From Salinimicrobium sp035607535 (lineage in GTDB: Bacteria; Bacteroidota; Bacteroidia; Flavobacteriales; Flavobacteriaceae), in NCBI RefSeq assembly GCF_035607535.1, contig NZ_JAYDZX010000009.1:1-64000 (forward strand): a stretch of 64,000 nt of DNA, in the 5' to 3' direction. Position numbers and translations under genes: made by a program. Position 1 is the first letter of the stretch. The number at the start of each line of letters is the position of its first letter. The notes below the pieces were generated by a model that did not search any database, had not been told where the DNA came from, and saw only the letters and a program-made list of their open reading frames with translations. This document shows, in pieces, positions 26,374-34,757 of the stretch.

Positions 26374-26718
26374 CTATGCCACCTGGGACAGAGCTCCCGG
26401 AATATGGTTATAATAATTTAAGGAGCTTTGATAAAAATTCAGGCTTCTTTTATCTTTTTTGATGCAGGATGAGAGGAAACGATCCAGGTCCTGGCATTCG
26501 AAATTCACAGTCGTAAACTCGTAATCAGAAATAGGAATTTCTGCTTTGATGGTTTGCAATTTATAATCGATCTCCACACGACGGGCTCCAAAATACATTT
26601 TTATGATGCCCTTGTGAAGGGAACTGAATTTCTCAATTTCAGTTTCACAACTGGTACAACTGCTATGTATAAAATTTTTAAATTCTTCAATAATTTGAGA
26701 GGGTTGAAATGATGTCAT
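26374..26718 (-). CDS. Hypothetical four-Cys cytoplasmic protein
   Basis: A 114-residue protein I do not recognise. It has no signal peptide or membrane segment. Four Cys are present: a CTSC pair near residue 21 followed by Glu, then single Cys in NFECQDL and SSCIKK, so it could bind a metal or form disulfides. The middle is beta-rich (MYFGARRVEIDYKLQTIKA). A proper intrinsic terminator follows, and it has no overlapping competitor, so I judge it a real gene. Confidence 0.6.
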   Translation of the reverse strand: MTSFQPSQIIEEFKNFIHSSCTSCETEIEKFSSLHKGIIKMYFGARRVEIDYKLQTIKAEIPISDYEFTTVNFECQDLDRFLSSCIKKDKRSLNFYQSSLNYYNHIPGALSQVA

Positions 26719-26991
26719 GAGGCGTTTGGTTTATGGTTAATTATTCTTCTTAACACCGCCTAAATTAAGGCTTGAGGTGTTAAAAATGTTTTAACAAGAT
26801 GTTGATTAGTAAAGAATTAACAGCTTCCTACATTCCTTGTGAAAATATTGGGAGAGTAAAGCTCGAAAAAGGGCTCCATCTGCAAAAACAATTTTAACAG
26901 ATTTGCAGGATTTTCCCTTAAAGAACACCTTCAGGATTTATTGTTAACAGGGGTTTGGAGGAAAAATGCTATCTTCAGAAAAAAGGAATTT

Positions 26992-28461
26992 GTGAGTAGT
27001 AAAAAGATTTTCTGGATAATAGGTGTGGTGGCTGGATTAATTCTCCTGATGTTCCTGACCAACTTCTTCGTCAAACAAAAGATAGAACAGGCGCTTGATG
27101 AGCGTTTTCAATCATCTGCGTATGAAGATCTATCGGTAAATATTTTCCTGAATAAGTTCAGTATTGAGGATGTGAAAATAGATCTCGAAAGATTGTCGAT
27201 CAATGCTGAAAAAATTTCGGCAAGCGGAATATCCTATTCTAAATATTTGTTCAGCAATAAAATCGACCTTGATGAACTTGAGTTCACCTCACCTGAAGTA
27301 GATTTTTTTCCGGCAGATTCTGCTAAAGAGAAAAGTTCAGGAAAGGATAGGGAGGTGCTTATCAGGAGCATTTCGGTGCAGGATGGACGCCTGAGTAAAA
27401 AAGCCAGCGACACAGCCTCGGCCAGTTTTTTTGCTCATATACCAAGGGCAGTTGTGAAAAATGTGAGTCCGGGGATGGAGTTGTCCGGGCTTAAAGACTA
27501 TAGTATTGACCTTGATACAGTTTATCTGAAGATGAATTCCGAGCATTACATCGACGTGGGGAAATTCTCAGCTAAAAATGGGCAAGTGGATATTTCTAGT
27601 TTCAGGATTCGTTCATTTTATCCCAGGAGCCAGTTTGACAGGGTCATACCATTTGAAAAGGACCAGATCACCCTCGATGTTAAAGGGATCAGTCTGGACA
27701 GTCTTCTTTTGAAAAGGCGCAAGGATTCCCTGTATCTCACCAATCCTAAAATGACTGTGACCAATGCGAATTTAACGATCTACAGGAATAAACTGCTGAA
27801 AGATGATGCCACTACTAAGCCCTTGTATAGCAAAATGCTTCGGGAGCTACCTTTCTACCTCAATTTTGATTTAGTACAGGTGGAGAATAGTGAGATCATT
27901 TATGAAGAACAGGTCAAGGAAGAAGGGGGACCGGGAATTGTACGTTTTGCCGGGATCAATGGCGAAATAAAAAATCTACACAACATAAAGGAATTAGAAG
28001 ATCAGCCAAAAATCACTGCTAATGCCGATTTTATGAGGGGCACCCCCGTGAGCATAGACTGGACCTTTCCGGTCTTTGATCCGCAGGACCGGTTCCACAT
28101 TTCGGGCCGCTTTGGACACCTGGAAGGGGAAGCTTTAGATCCTTTTCTCGTTCCTTCTCTGGACGTGCAGGCCCGCGGAACATTAAATGAGGTCTATTTC
28201 AATTTCTACGGAAATGATGAGGTTCTGCGGGGAGACTTCAGAATGGATTATGAAGATTTTAAAATCGAACTCCTCAATAAGAAATATAATAAAAAAGGGT
28301 TCTTTAGTGCTATAGCCAATCTTTTTGTTGATAACGAGCAGGAACCCGATGAAGGTGGAGGACAGGACGTGAGAGTGGAAAGAACCAAGAACAGGTCTTT
28401 CTGGAACTACGTGTGGAAAGGCTTGCGCGAAGGATTGATCGATGCTGTAGGTCAATTATAA
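26992..28461 (+). CDS. Hypothetical membrane-anchored protein, AsmA/DUF748-like
   Basis: About 489 residues from the GTG at 26992 (MSSKKIFWIIGVV). This start puts the single N-terminal membrane helix (about 5-27) right at the N-terminus; an upstream TTG at 26941 would add 17 polar residues and overlap a likely -7 region (TATCTTCA, 26970-26977). The remainder is beta-rich with alternating short strands (VNIFLNKFSIEDVKIDL, LFSNKIDLDELEFTSPEV), resembling AsmA-like or DUF748 repeats of bridge-type lipid transport proteins, but the similarity is only by pattern. Likely periplasmic, inner-membrane anchored. Confidence 0.65.
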   Translation: MSSKKIFWIIGVVAGLILLMFLTNFFVKQKIEQALDERFQSSAYEDLSVNIFLNKFSIEDVKIDLERLSINAEKISASGISYSKYLFSNKIDLDELEFTSPEVDFFPADSAKEKSSGKDREVLIRSISVQDGRLSKKASDTASASFFAHIPRAVVKNVSPGMELSGLKDYSIDLDTVYLKMNSEHYIDVGKFSAKNGQVDISSFRIRSFYPRSQFDRVIPFEKDQITLDVKGISLDSLLLKRRKDSLYLTNPKMTVTNANLTIYRNKLLKDDATTKPLYSKMLRELPFYLNFDLVQVENSEIIYEEQVKEEGGPGIVRFAGINGEIKNLHNIKELEDQPKITANADFMRGTPVSIDWTFPVFDPQDRFHISGRFGHLEGEALDPFLVPSLDVQARGTLNEVYFNFYGNDEVLRGDFRMDYEDFKIELLNKKYNKKGFFSAIANLFVDNEQEPDEGGGQDVRVERTKNRSFWNYVWKGLREGLIDAVGQL

Positions 28462-28479
28462 TCTCATCATTTTCTTATT

Positions 28480-28518
28480 AGGAAATATTCCATTTAATAG
28501 GATTATTTCCTATTTTTG
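28480..28518 (+). promoter_or_regulatory. Promoter and palindromic operator of radical SAM gene
   Basis: -7 box TATTTTTG at 28511-28518, 15 bases before the ATG. AGGAAATA (28480-28487) and TATTTCCT (28504-28511) form an 8-bp inverted repeat over the promoter, and GGAAATATTCC (28481-28491) is itself a small palindrome. This is a plausible operator for an unidentified regulator. Confidence 0.5.
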
Positions 28519-28532
28519 CTGAAAATGATCGA

Positions 28533-29792
28533 ATGGACTATGAGCGAATAAAGGAAAAGCTGAGTATTCTTGCTGATGCAGCAAAATACGATGTTTCCTG
28601 TTCTTCCAGCGGAAGCAAACGAAAAAACACCACCAAAGGACTTGGAGATTCCTCCGGGATGGGCATCTGTCATTCCTATACCGAAGATGGTAGATGTGTT
28701 TCTCTTTTAAAGATCCTGCTTACCAACCACTGCATCTTTGACTGCGCCTATTGCGTAACCCGTAAGAGCAATGACATCAAACGCGCAGCTTTTAAGGTAC
28801 AAGAGGTCGTCGATCTTACCATACATTTTTATCGTCGAAATTATATTGAGGGGCTTTTTCTTAGCTCCGGAATTTTTAAAGATGCCGACTATACTATGGA
28901 ACGGCTCATCCAGGTGGCAAAAAAACTGAGACTGGAAGAGAACTTCAATGGCTATATCCACCTAAAATCAATCCCGGGAGCAAGTGATGAACTTATGCGG
29001 GAGGCCGGACTCTATGCCGACCGCTTGAGCGTCAACATCGAGATCCCCACCAAAAGCGGACTCAAGTTACTGGCTCCAGATAAAAAACATGAAGATTTCA
29101 TAAAGCCTATGGAGAAGGTGAAAAACGAGATCGTGCAGTACAAAAGTGAGAGCAGGCTCATAAAGAGTACCCCAAAATATGCACCGGCCGGCCAGAGTAC
29201 GCAGATGATCGTTGGAGCTTCGGGGGAGAGCGATCGGGATATCATGTATTCGGCAACTTTTTTTTACAAGAAGTACAATATGAAACGGGTATATTATTCG
29301 GGTTATATCCCTGTAGCCGAGGATCCCAGGCTGCCGGCCCTGGGGAGTCAGGTGCCGCTGCTTAGGGAAAATCGGCTTTACCAGACAGACTGGCTGCTGC
29401 GGTTTTACGGTTTCGATGTGCGGGAGCTGCTGGACGGGCAAAATCAAAATCTTGATCTGGAACTAGATCCCAAACTCAGCTGGGCGTTACGCAACCGGCA
29501 CCACTTTCCGGTGAACGTGAACAGGGTGGAGAAGGAACTGCTGCTCAGGGTCCCGGGGATCGGGTTGAAGTCGGTTAACAAGATCCTGCAGGCGAGGAAG
29601 TTCCGGAAGCTAAACTGGGAACACCTTAAGAACATTGGGATTGCAATGAACAGGGCGAAATATTTCATCACCTGCGATTCCCGGGATTTTGAAGTTAAAG
29701 AACCTTCCAGCGAATATCTCAAAAATGTCATTTTAGGCACTTCTTCCGGAAAGTTCAGAAAAGAAATAGGAACCCAATTAAGTCTTTTTTGA
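28533..29792 (+). CDS. Putative DNA modification/repair radical SAM protein
   Basis: A 419-residue radical SAM protein of the type always found next to a DUF4130 partner (TIGR03916-like). The iron-sulfur motif is CIFDCAYC (Cys-x3-Cys-x2-Cys, about residue 70). The N-terminus is Ser/Cys-rich (CSSSGSKRKNTTKGLGDSS), and near residue 345 a helix-hairpin-helix LLRVPGIGLKSVNKIL suggests DNA binding. The family's link to DNA repair rests on its domain content and partner with uracil-DNA-glycosylase-like relatives; the reaction is unknown. It ends one base before its partner starts. Confidence 0.88.
   Translation: MDYERIKEKLSILADAAKYDVSCSSSGSKRKNTTKGLGDSSGMGICHSYTEDGRCVSLLKILLTNHCIFDCAYCVTRKSNDIKRAAFKVQEVVDLTIHFYRRNYIEGLFLSSGIFKDADYTMERLIQVAKKLRLEENFNGYIHLKSIPGASDELMREAGLYADRLSVNIEIPTKSGLKLLAPDKKHEDFIKPMEKVKNEIVQYKSESRLIKSTPKYAPAGQSTQMIVGASGESDRDIMYSATFFYKKYNMKRVYYSGYIPVAEDPRLPALGSQVPLLRENRLYQTDWLLRFYGFDVRELLDGQNQNLDLELDPKLSWALRNRHHFPVNVNRVEKELLLRVPGIGLKSVNKILQARKFRKLNWEHLKNIGIAMNRAKYFITCDSRDFEVKEPSSEYLKNVILGTSSGKFRKEIGTQLSLF
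29716..29740. repeat. Palindrome copy inside radical SAM gene
   Basis: ATCTCAAAAATGTCATTTTAGGC lies inside the coding region and encodes part of YLKNVILG. It matches the dispersed palindrome core at 14 of 15 positions, and nearly equals the copy inside polA at 12161-12183. Confidence 0.4.
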
Positions 29793-29793
29793 A

Positions 29794-30570
29794 ATGGACA
29801 CAGAAGCTGTGCTGGCCTATGATGGAACAATGCTGGGTTTTCTAACTTGTGTATTTTCAGCTTATGAAGAAAGATTGAAAGTAATAGCTATTAAGCCTCC
29901 GGAAGAGCAGGCATCCCGGGATCTTTTAGTCCAGACCAGAGAGATTGACACCATACCCGACAAGGCAAAACGGGTTTGGACTTCCCTCAAGAAAAAAGCA
30001 TCTCCCGCCGGATTGAGGGATCTAAAATGGGCTTTTTTAAGTGAATTGCCCGGAATTGAAATGCACATGTTCAGTATGATTCGCTATATCCTGGCTGAAA
30101 GTTTGCCGGTGGACCGCGATTTTTCTCATCCTTCAGTTTTAAAGATCTCGCAGGCGGCGAAAAAGGTAGGGAGGGAAAAACACAGGATGGAAGCCTTTGT
30201 GCGCTTCAGGCTTACTAAGGATGCGGTTTATTTTGCAGCCATAGAACCGGACTTCAACGTGCTTCCCCTTATAAAGGGACATTTCAAGAGCCGGTATGCC
30301 GATCAAAAGTGGATCATCTATGATCTTAAACGGAATTATGGAATAGCCTATGATCTCTCAAAAGTAGAATATGTCACTCTTGACCTGGCTCCGGAGATCG
30401 GAATTTCGGGCGCCCCCGAAGCTTATTTTCATACTTCGGAAATCTCCTTTCAGGAACTGTGGAAGGAATATTTCAGCAGCACTAATATTAAAGGCAGGGC
30501 CAATCAAAAATTGCATGTTCAACATCTTCCGAAGCGATACTGGAAATATCTTACAGAAAAGAACCTTTAA
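29794..30570 (+). CDS. DUF4130 family DNA metabolism protein
   Basis: A 258-residue partner of the radical SAM protein (TIGR03915/DUF4130-like). Family signs are the opening AYDGTMLGFLTCVFSAYE and the central MHRFVRF-like MEAFVRFRLTKDAVYFAAIEP; the C-terminal part resembles the split uracil-DNA-glycosylase-like fold. Start at 29794 follows the upstream stop by one base, so translation is coupled. The last codons and stop (TEKNL) are supplied by a copy of a dispersed repeat shared with 31942-31979. Confidence 0.85.
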   Translation: MDTEAVLAYDGTMLGFLTCVFSAYEERLKVIAIKPPEEQASRDLLVQTREIDTIPDKAKRVWTSLKKKASPAGLRDLKWAFLSELPGIEMHMFSMIRYILAESLPVDRDFSHPSVLKISQAAKKVGREKHRMEAFVRFRLTKDAVYFAAIEPDFNVLPLIKGHFKSRYADQKWIIYDLKRNYGIAYDLSKVEYVTLDLAPEIGISGAPEAYFHTSEISFQELWKEYFSSTNIKGRANQKLHVQHLPKRYWKYLTEKNL

Positions 30571-30594
30571 AAATGACATTTTAGAGAGGTAAAC
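30553..30594. repeat. Extended dispersed repeat covering a stop codon
   Basis: ACAGAAAAGAACCTTTAAAA and the following TGACATTTTAGAGAGGT match the sequence at 31942-31979 over about 38 bases with few changes. The palindromic core AAAAATG-A-CATTTTA lies just after the stop codon. Confidence 0.65.
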
Positions 30595-30785
30595 TTTTGT
30601 CGATCCTTTTTAACAGTTCAAACTATGTTGCTGTAGGAATTAGATGGGCTAGATGCTAGAGTTATCACGGCCTGGCGAAGGAAATGAGGTAGGAGTAGTC
30701 CTGTTAAAGTTATTTAAAAGGTATTGGGAAAGCAAAATCAAATAATAAGTTTTGCGTTCTGTTAGCTAATATAAAACCCAATTCT

Positions 30786-31739
30786 ATGTTACTTACAAAG
30801 TTTTCTAAATCTATTTTGTTCGGTGTTTTCGCTGTTTTACTCGTTTCCTGTTCCCAGGATGAGGACGGGATGAACGAGGGAGGAGAGGTTTCTTCCACCA
30901 GCGTTTACCTTACAGATTCGCCGGTTGATAATCCTGAGATAAGTGGAGTATTCATCACCGTGGCCGAAGTACAGGTAAATGGTAAGGCTCTTGAAGGTTT
31001 TTCGAAATCTACCATCGAAATTAGCAGTCTTACAGAAGGTAAAACTAAACTGCTGGGGAATGTAGACCTGGAAATTGGATCTTCCTCGAACGTGGTACTT
31101 GTTCTTGAAGAGAATTCGGATGCTGCTGGAAATGCACCGGCTAATTATGTATTGACTACGGGAGGGGAAAAGAAAGCTCTTCTGTCCTCCGTCAGCCGGA
31201 TCGAAGTTAGCGACAAAGCTGAAATTTTGCAAGCTGAGCAGAATGAGCTAATCATTGATTTTGACCTGCGAAAGAGCATTGTTCAAAATTCTGAAGGCAA
31301 TTATTCCTTTGTTAGTTCAGGAAATCTCTCCAATAGTATTCGAGTGGCTAATCGAGCAGAGACAGGTACTATCGAAGGTAATATTTCAAATTACTCGGCT
31401 GCCGGGGCAGAAGCAGTAGTAGTTTACGCCTACAAAGCAGGTTCCTACAGTGAAAGTGAAGCAGATGCCGGTGGAAGCTCGGCAGCAGCTTTTTCTAATG
31501 CCGTTACCAGTACGGCTGTAGCCGGGGCCGGAGGAGACTTTTCCCTGCATTTTCTTGAAGAAGGGGAATATGAGCTCATCTTCGCTTCTTATGAAGATGA
31601 AGATAACGATGGGAAGCTGGAGTATCAAGGTCGGTTAGAAATGGATCTTGCAGGAGAACTGACTTTGAATGAGGTCATGGTAGAAGCAAATACTACGGTA
31701 AACTTGAACGTGGCCATTGAAGGTCTTCTCAATTTGTAA
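30786..31739 (+). CDS. DUF4382 lipoprotein
   Basis: A 317-residue lipoprotein: signal ending LLVSC, then SQDEDGMNEGGE, an acidic stretch like the lipoprotein export signals that send Bacteroidota lipoproteins to the cell surface (inference). Residues ~38-185 form the DUF4382 domain (SVYLTDSPVDNPEISGVFIT opening). The C-terminal part (~190-317) resembles a carboxypeptidase regulatory-like beta domain (GTIEGNIS, AVVVYAYKAGS, GDFSLHFLEEGEYELIF). Function unknown. It has its own terminator. Confidence 0.85.
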   Translation: MLLTKFSKSILFGVFAVLLVSCSQDEDGMNEGGEVSSTSVYLTDSPVDNPEISGVFITVAEVQVNGKALEGFSKSTIEISSLTEGKTKLLGNVDLEIGSSSNVVLVLEENSDAAGNAPANYVLTTGGEKKALLSSVSRIEVSDKAEILQAEQNELIIDFDLRKSIVQNSEGNYSFVSSGNLSNSIRVANRAETGTIEGNISNYSAAGAEAVVVYAYKAGSYSESEADAGGSSAAAFSNAVTSTAVAGAGGDFSLHFLEEGEYELIFASYEDEDNDGKLEYQGRLEMDLAGELTLNEVMVEANTTVNLNVAIEGLLNL

Positions 31740-31761
31740 CTTATATTCTAGCCTGGTAATG

Positions 31762-31794
31762 AGGGCTGCCCCGAGAAGGCAGCCCTTTTCTTTT
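31762..31794 (+). terminator. Terminator of DUF4382 gene
   Basis: AGGGCTGCC and GGCAGCCCT form a 9-bp stem with loop CCGAGAA and run into TTTCTTTT. Confidence 0.93.
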
Positions 31795-31941
31795 AATGAA
31801 GAAAATATTAATCAATTGAAGACAGGGCTGTTGTAGAAGTTACACCTGAGAAATGATCGGCTGTATCGGTACCTTGATAAGACTTCGAACCGGTCAAAGA
31901 CATCTCCAAGATCTTTTGAAGCAATTCTGAAAAATATCTTT

Positions 31942-31979
31942 CAGAAAAGAACCTTCAAAAATGGCCTTTTTGGGAGGTG
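31942..31979. repeat. Extended dispersed repeat
   Basis: CAGAAAAGAACCTTCAAAAA followed by TGGCCTTTTTGGGAGGTG is the second copy of the 38-base element seen at 30553-30594; here it is fully intergenic, upstream of the hemN promoter. Confidence 0.65.
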
Positions 31980-32000
31980 TTGGAATTCAGACCTTTTTGA

Positions 32001-32045
32001 CCTGATTAAAATCATATTATAAACAGGATGAGGCTGGTACTTTTG
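32001..32045 (+). promoter_or_regulatory. Fnr-like operator and -7 box of hemN
   Basis: Operator CCTGAT-TAAA-ATCATA (32001-32016) and -7 box TACTTTTG (32038-32045, exact TAnnTTTG). Centre-to-centre distance is 33 bp, the same as at five other promoters in this island, so the operator lies near -40 and replaces the -33 element. Confidence 0.8.
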
Positions 32046-32062
32046 CGTTCTAATTAAAAGGT

Positions 32063-33427
32063 ATGAGCACATCTTTAATTCAGAAATACAACGTTCCCGG
32101 CCCAAGGTATACCAGTTATCCCACGGTGCCGTATTGGGACGAAGCTGCATTTACAGTAGAAAAATATAAGGAGAGGCTAAAAAAGTCATTTTTGGAAAGC
32201 AACAGGGAAGAGGGCATAAGTCTTTACATTCACCTGCCTTTCTGCGAGAGCCTCTGTACTTTTTGCGGTTGTAATAAACGCATCACAAAGCGTCATGAGG
32301 TGGAATCTCCTTATATTGCTGCCCTGCTTGAGGAATGGGATCTTTATGTTGACCTGCTGAAAGAAAAGCCGGTCATAAAGGAGATCCACCTGGGCGGCGG
32401 AACCCCGACATTTTTCTCCCCCGAAAATCTAAAGATCCTTCTTGAAGGGCTCTTTAAAAAAGCAGACAGGGCAGAGGAGTTCGATTTCAGCTTTGAAGGT
32501 CATCCAAACAATACCAAACAAGAGCATCTAAAGTTGCTTTTCGATCTAGGCTTTACCCGTGTAAGCTATGGCGTGCAGGACTATAACATGGAAGTGCAGC
32601 GGGCTATTCACAGGTTTCAGCCGTTTGTGAATGTGAAGAATGCTACGGAGCAGGCAAGAGCGATCGGCTACACTTCTGTAGGACATGATCTTATTTTTGG
32701 TCTGCCTTTCCAGACCGTTGATCATATCCGGGAAACTATTGAGAAGACCAAGGAGCTGATGCCAGACAGGATCGCCTTTTACAGCTATGCTCACGTCCCA
32801 TGGATCAAAGGCAACGGGCAACGTGGGTTTAATGAGGAAGATCTTCCATCGGCTGCTGTGAAGCGGGAGATGTATGAAGTAGGAAAACAAATGCTGGCCG
32901 AGGCCGGTTATGTAGAAGTGGGGATGGACCATTTCGCGCTCAAGACTGATACGCTGTACAAAGCCATGGAAAATAAGAAGTTGCACCGTAATTTTATGGG
33001 TTATACATCTTCCAAAACAAAGGTGATGATAGGCCTGGGAGTCTCCTCCATAAGCGACAGCTGGACAGGGTTTGCACAGAATGTAAAGACCATTGAAGAA
33101 TATTACGGCATCCTGGAAAAGGGGAAGCTGCCTCTTTATCGCGGACATATCTTGTCTACTGAAGATGAAAAACTTCGGAAGCATATTCTTAATCTCATGT
33201 GTAACCTGCAAACCTCCTGGCAGGAAGATTCTATGAAATTCCCTGAACTTCCTGAAGTACTTATAAACCTGAAGGAAATGGAAGCCGATGGTCTCCTTGA
33301 ATTCGGAAATGAGCAGCTAATGGTAAAAGAATCCGGAAGGCCTTTTGTGAGGAATATCTGTATGGCTTTTGACCTGCTGCTTCAGAGAAGTAAACCGGAG
33401 ACGAGGCTGTTTTCGATGACGGTGTAG
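32063..33427 (+). CDS. hemN: Oxygen-independent coproporphyrinogen III oxidase
   Basis: A 454-residue radical SAM enzyme that makes protoporphyrinogen IX without oxygen for haem synthesis. The HemN-specific iron-sulfur motif is present as HLPFCESLCTFCGCNK (Cys-x3-Cys-x2-Cys plus the extra Cys), with GGGTPTFF and the C-terminal HemN domain. The extra Cys and GCNK favour true HemN over HemW. It is monocistronic, behind a promoter with an Fnr-like operator, which agrees with use at low oxygen and with the cbb3 oxidase genes nearby that need haem. Confidence 0.95.
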   Translation: MSTSLIQKYNVPGPRYTSYPTVPYWDEAAFTVEKYKERLKKSFLESNREEGISLYIHLPFCESLCTFCGCNKRITKRHEVESPYIAALLEEWDLYVDLLKEKPVIKEIHLGGGTPTFFSPENLKILLEGLFKKADRAEEFDFSFEGHPNNTKQEHLKLLFDLGFTRVSYGVQDYNMEVQRAIHRFQPFVNVKNATEQARAIGYTSVGHDLIFGLPFQTVDHIRETIEKTKELMPDRIAFYSYAHVPWIKGNGQRGFNEEDLPSAAVKREMYEVGKQMLAEAGYVEVGMDHFALKTDTLYKAMENKKLHRNFMGYTSSKTKVMIGLGVSSISDSWTGFAQNVKTIEEYYGILEKGKLPLYRGHILSTEDEKLRKHILNLMCNLQTSWQEDSMKFPELPEVLINLKEMEADGLLEFGNEQLMVKESGRPFVRNICMAFDLLLQRSKPETRLFSMTV

Positions 33428-33951
33428 TAATTCAGGGTTCAACATTCAAAATTCAAGATTTTCTTTTAAAGACGGGGCAAAGACCTTTCAGTCATTGCGA
33501 AGGAGTCCCAAGGTTTTGGGACGACTGAAGCAATCTCCTGCTTCAGGAATTCTTTTTTGTTTTCAGGGTAGAATCCAGAGCCTGCTCACTACAATAAGAT
33601 TGCTTCGGTCGGGAGATCCCCTCTCTCGCAAAGACGTGTCGACGATTTTCTGTCCCCCTTTTTCACGTCACTGCGAAGGAGCCGAAAAGGCGATTGCAGC
33701 AATCTTAAACTTCTGCAAATGAACTCTTATTTTTTTAGGAGATAGTGTGAGACTGCTAATTCAGGAAAGAATTTTCGCCACGTTTCCAAAGACAGTTCCA
33801 TTGAAAACAATTTCCAATTAGCTAGTAAAAAATTATCAGAAATACTTCAAAAAGGCCCCTTTATAGCACCCAGGTTTGACTAGTGATCAGTGGTTGGTGA
33901 CCAAAAGAAAAGAGTGGTGAATTGGTGGCCCGTTGGAGGTGCCGGGAAAAG
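33428..33951. other. Gene-free region between convergent hemN and trHb genes
   Basis: Mostly occupied by MITE-like repeats (33491-33706) and an imperfect copy of the dispersed palindrome (33844-33870, CTTCAAAAAGGCCCCTTTATAG). No open reading frame here looks real. Confidence 0.6.
33491..33706. repeat. MITE-like compound repeat
   Basis: Left unit 33491-33537 begins GTCATTGCGAAGGAG and ends GAAGCAATCTC, with an internal hairpin GTCCCAA-GGTT-TTGGGAC. An inverted unit at 33598-33637 reads AGATTGCTTCGGTCG ... CTCTCGCAAAGACG. A third, direct unit at 33667-33706 starts GTCACTGCGAAGGAGCC and ends GCAATCTT. Such TCATTGCGA...GCAATCTC elements are widespread non-coding repeats in Bacteroidota as far as I recall. 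No transposase is present. Confidence 0.75.
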
Positions 33952-34338
33952 TTACTGCTTCCGGCTTGTATAAATATTCAGAAACAGGTTGTGCGCCATA
34001 TTTCGTGCACGATTCTTAGCAATATTGGCTCTTTCTCCCTCAAAGAGCTCATCAATCGTTTGAAACCATAGATTCAGCCATTCGCCAAAATGTGCCTGTT
34101 CTATGCTATTTTGGAAATGCCTGTCAACCTCTTTATGAGCTCTCATAGGATTACCGCGAAACTTACTTACCATAAAAAGGTTGGTCTCCCAAAAGTCGGT
34201 TAGCTTCTCCAGGTGAGATGGCCAATCCTCGATCCTGTCATTAAAGAAATGACCAATTTTCTTATTTGCTCTTACTTTTATATAAAAAGAGGAAACCAGG
34301 AGAAAAACATCCTCCCGGTTTTGTATATCATTTTTCAT
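33952..34338 (-). CDS. Group III truncated haemoglobin
   Basis: A 128-residue haem protein, likely binding O2 or NO. The start at 34338 (MKNDIQNREDVF) fits the family length; the upstream ATG at 34365 would add nine residues and overlap the preceding gene. Visible features are FYIKVRANKKIGHFF, the FWETNLF segment and the proximal His region EQAHFGEWLNLWF. It follows a small membrane protein gene within a few bases, and both sit behind an Fnr-like operator. NO detoxification beside nirK is a reasonable inference. Confidence 0.9.
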   Translation of the reverse strand: MKNDIQNREDVFLLVSSFYIKVRANKKIGHFFNDRIEDWPSHLEKLTDFWETNLFMVSKFRGNPMRAHKEVDRHFQNSIEQAHFGEWLNLWFQTIDELFEGERANIAKNRARNMAHNLFLNIYTSRKQ

Positions 34339-34345
34339 GAAGTTT

Positions 34346-34636
34346 TTAGTATCGCATCCACACATTCATCAAAAGTAAAATACTGCTTAACAGTACACTA
34401 AAGATTAAGCTGTTAAATACAAATTTTGATTTCATTTGTGCCAAAACCGATACGAGATATGTCAGCGTTCCAACCAGTACCAGGAATAACTGGAACATCT
34501 GTATAAAATCATGACCGTTCATGAGAATGACCATTGCTGCAGCAGCTCCAAAGCAGGTGGTAAGAATAATCGCAACCGCCGAGTAACCTACGAACAGTTC
34601 ATCAAAATCTTTGTAAAGTGTGTTGTAAAGTCTCAT
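34346..34636 (-). CDS. Hypothetical three-helix membrane protein
   Basis: A 96-residue membrane protein that I do not recognise by name. Three hydrophobic helices are seen at about 17-38, 46-64 and 74-92, with a short charged N-terminus (RLYNTLYKDFDEL). It is the first gene behind an Fnr-like promoter and is co-transcribed with the truncated haemoglobin, so a respiratory or NO-related role is inferred. Confidence 0.75.
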   Translation of the reverse strand: MRLYNTLYKDFDELFVGYSAVAIILTTCFGAAAAMVILMNGHDFIQMFQLFLVLVGTLTYLVSVLAQMKSKFVFNSLIFSVLLSSILLLMNVWMRY

Positions 34637-34659
34637 ACCCTTATATTTTATTTAGGTGG

Positions 34660-34704
34660 TAAAATTAAAGGGATAGGAGAGGAGAAGATATGATCGAGAT
34701 CATA
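34660..34704 (-). promoter_or_regulatory. Fnr-like operator and -7 box of trHb operon
   Basis: Operator TATGAT-CGAG-ATCATA (34689-34704), with perfectly paired half sites, and -7 box TAATTTTA (34660-34667 on the minus strand, one change from TAnnTTTG). Centre distance 33 bp. Confidence 0.8.
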
Positions 34705-34757
34705 AAACCGGACATTTCTATCCGTGTTGCGGCATATAAACTGTTGAAAATGAGATT

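Noticed and set aside
26941..26991. TTG start giving a longer form of the AsmA-like protein
   Set aside because: It adds 17 polar residues before the membrane helix and overlaps the likely promoter; GTG at 26992 fits better.
32176..32200. Palindrome copy inside hemN as evidence of repeat insertion into a gene
   Set aside because: The match is imperfect and the encoded residues are ordinary for the region; chance is likely.
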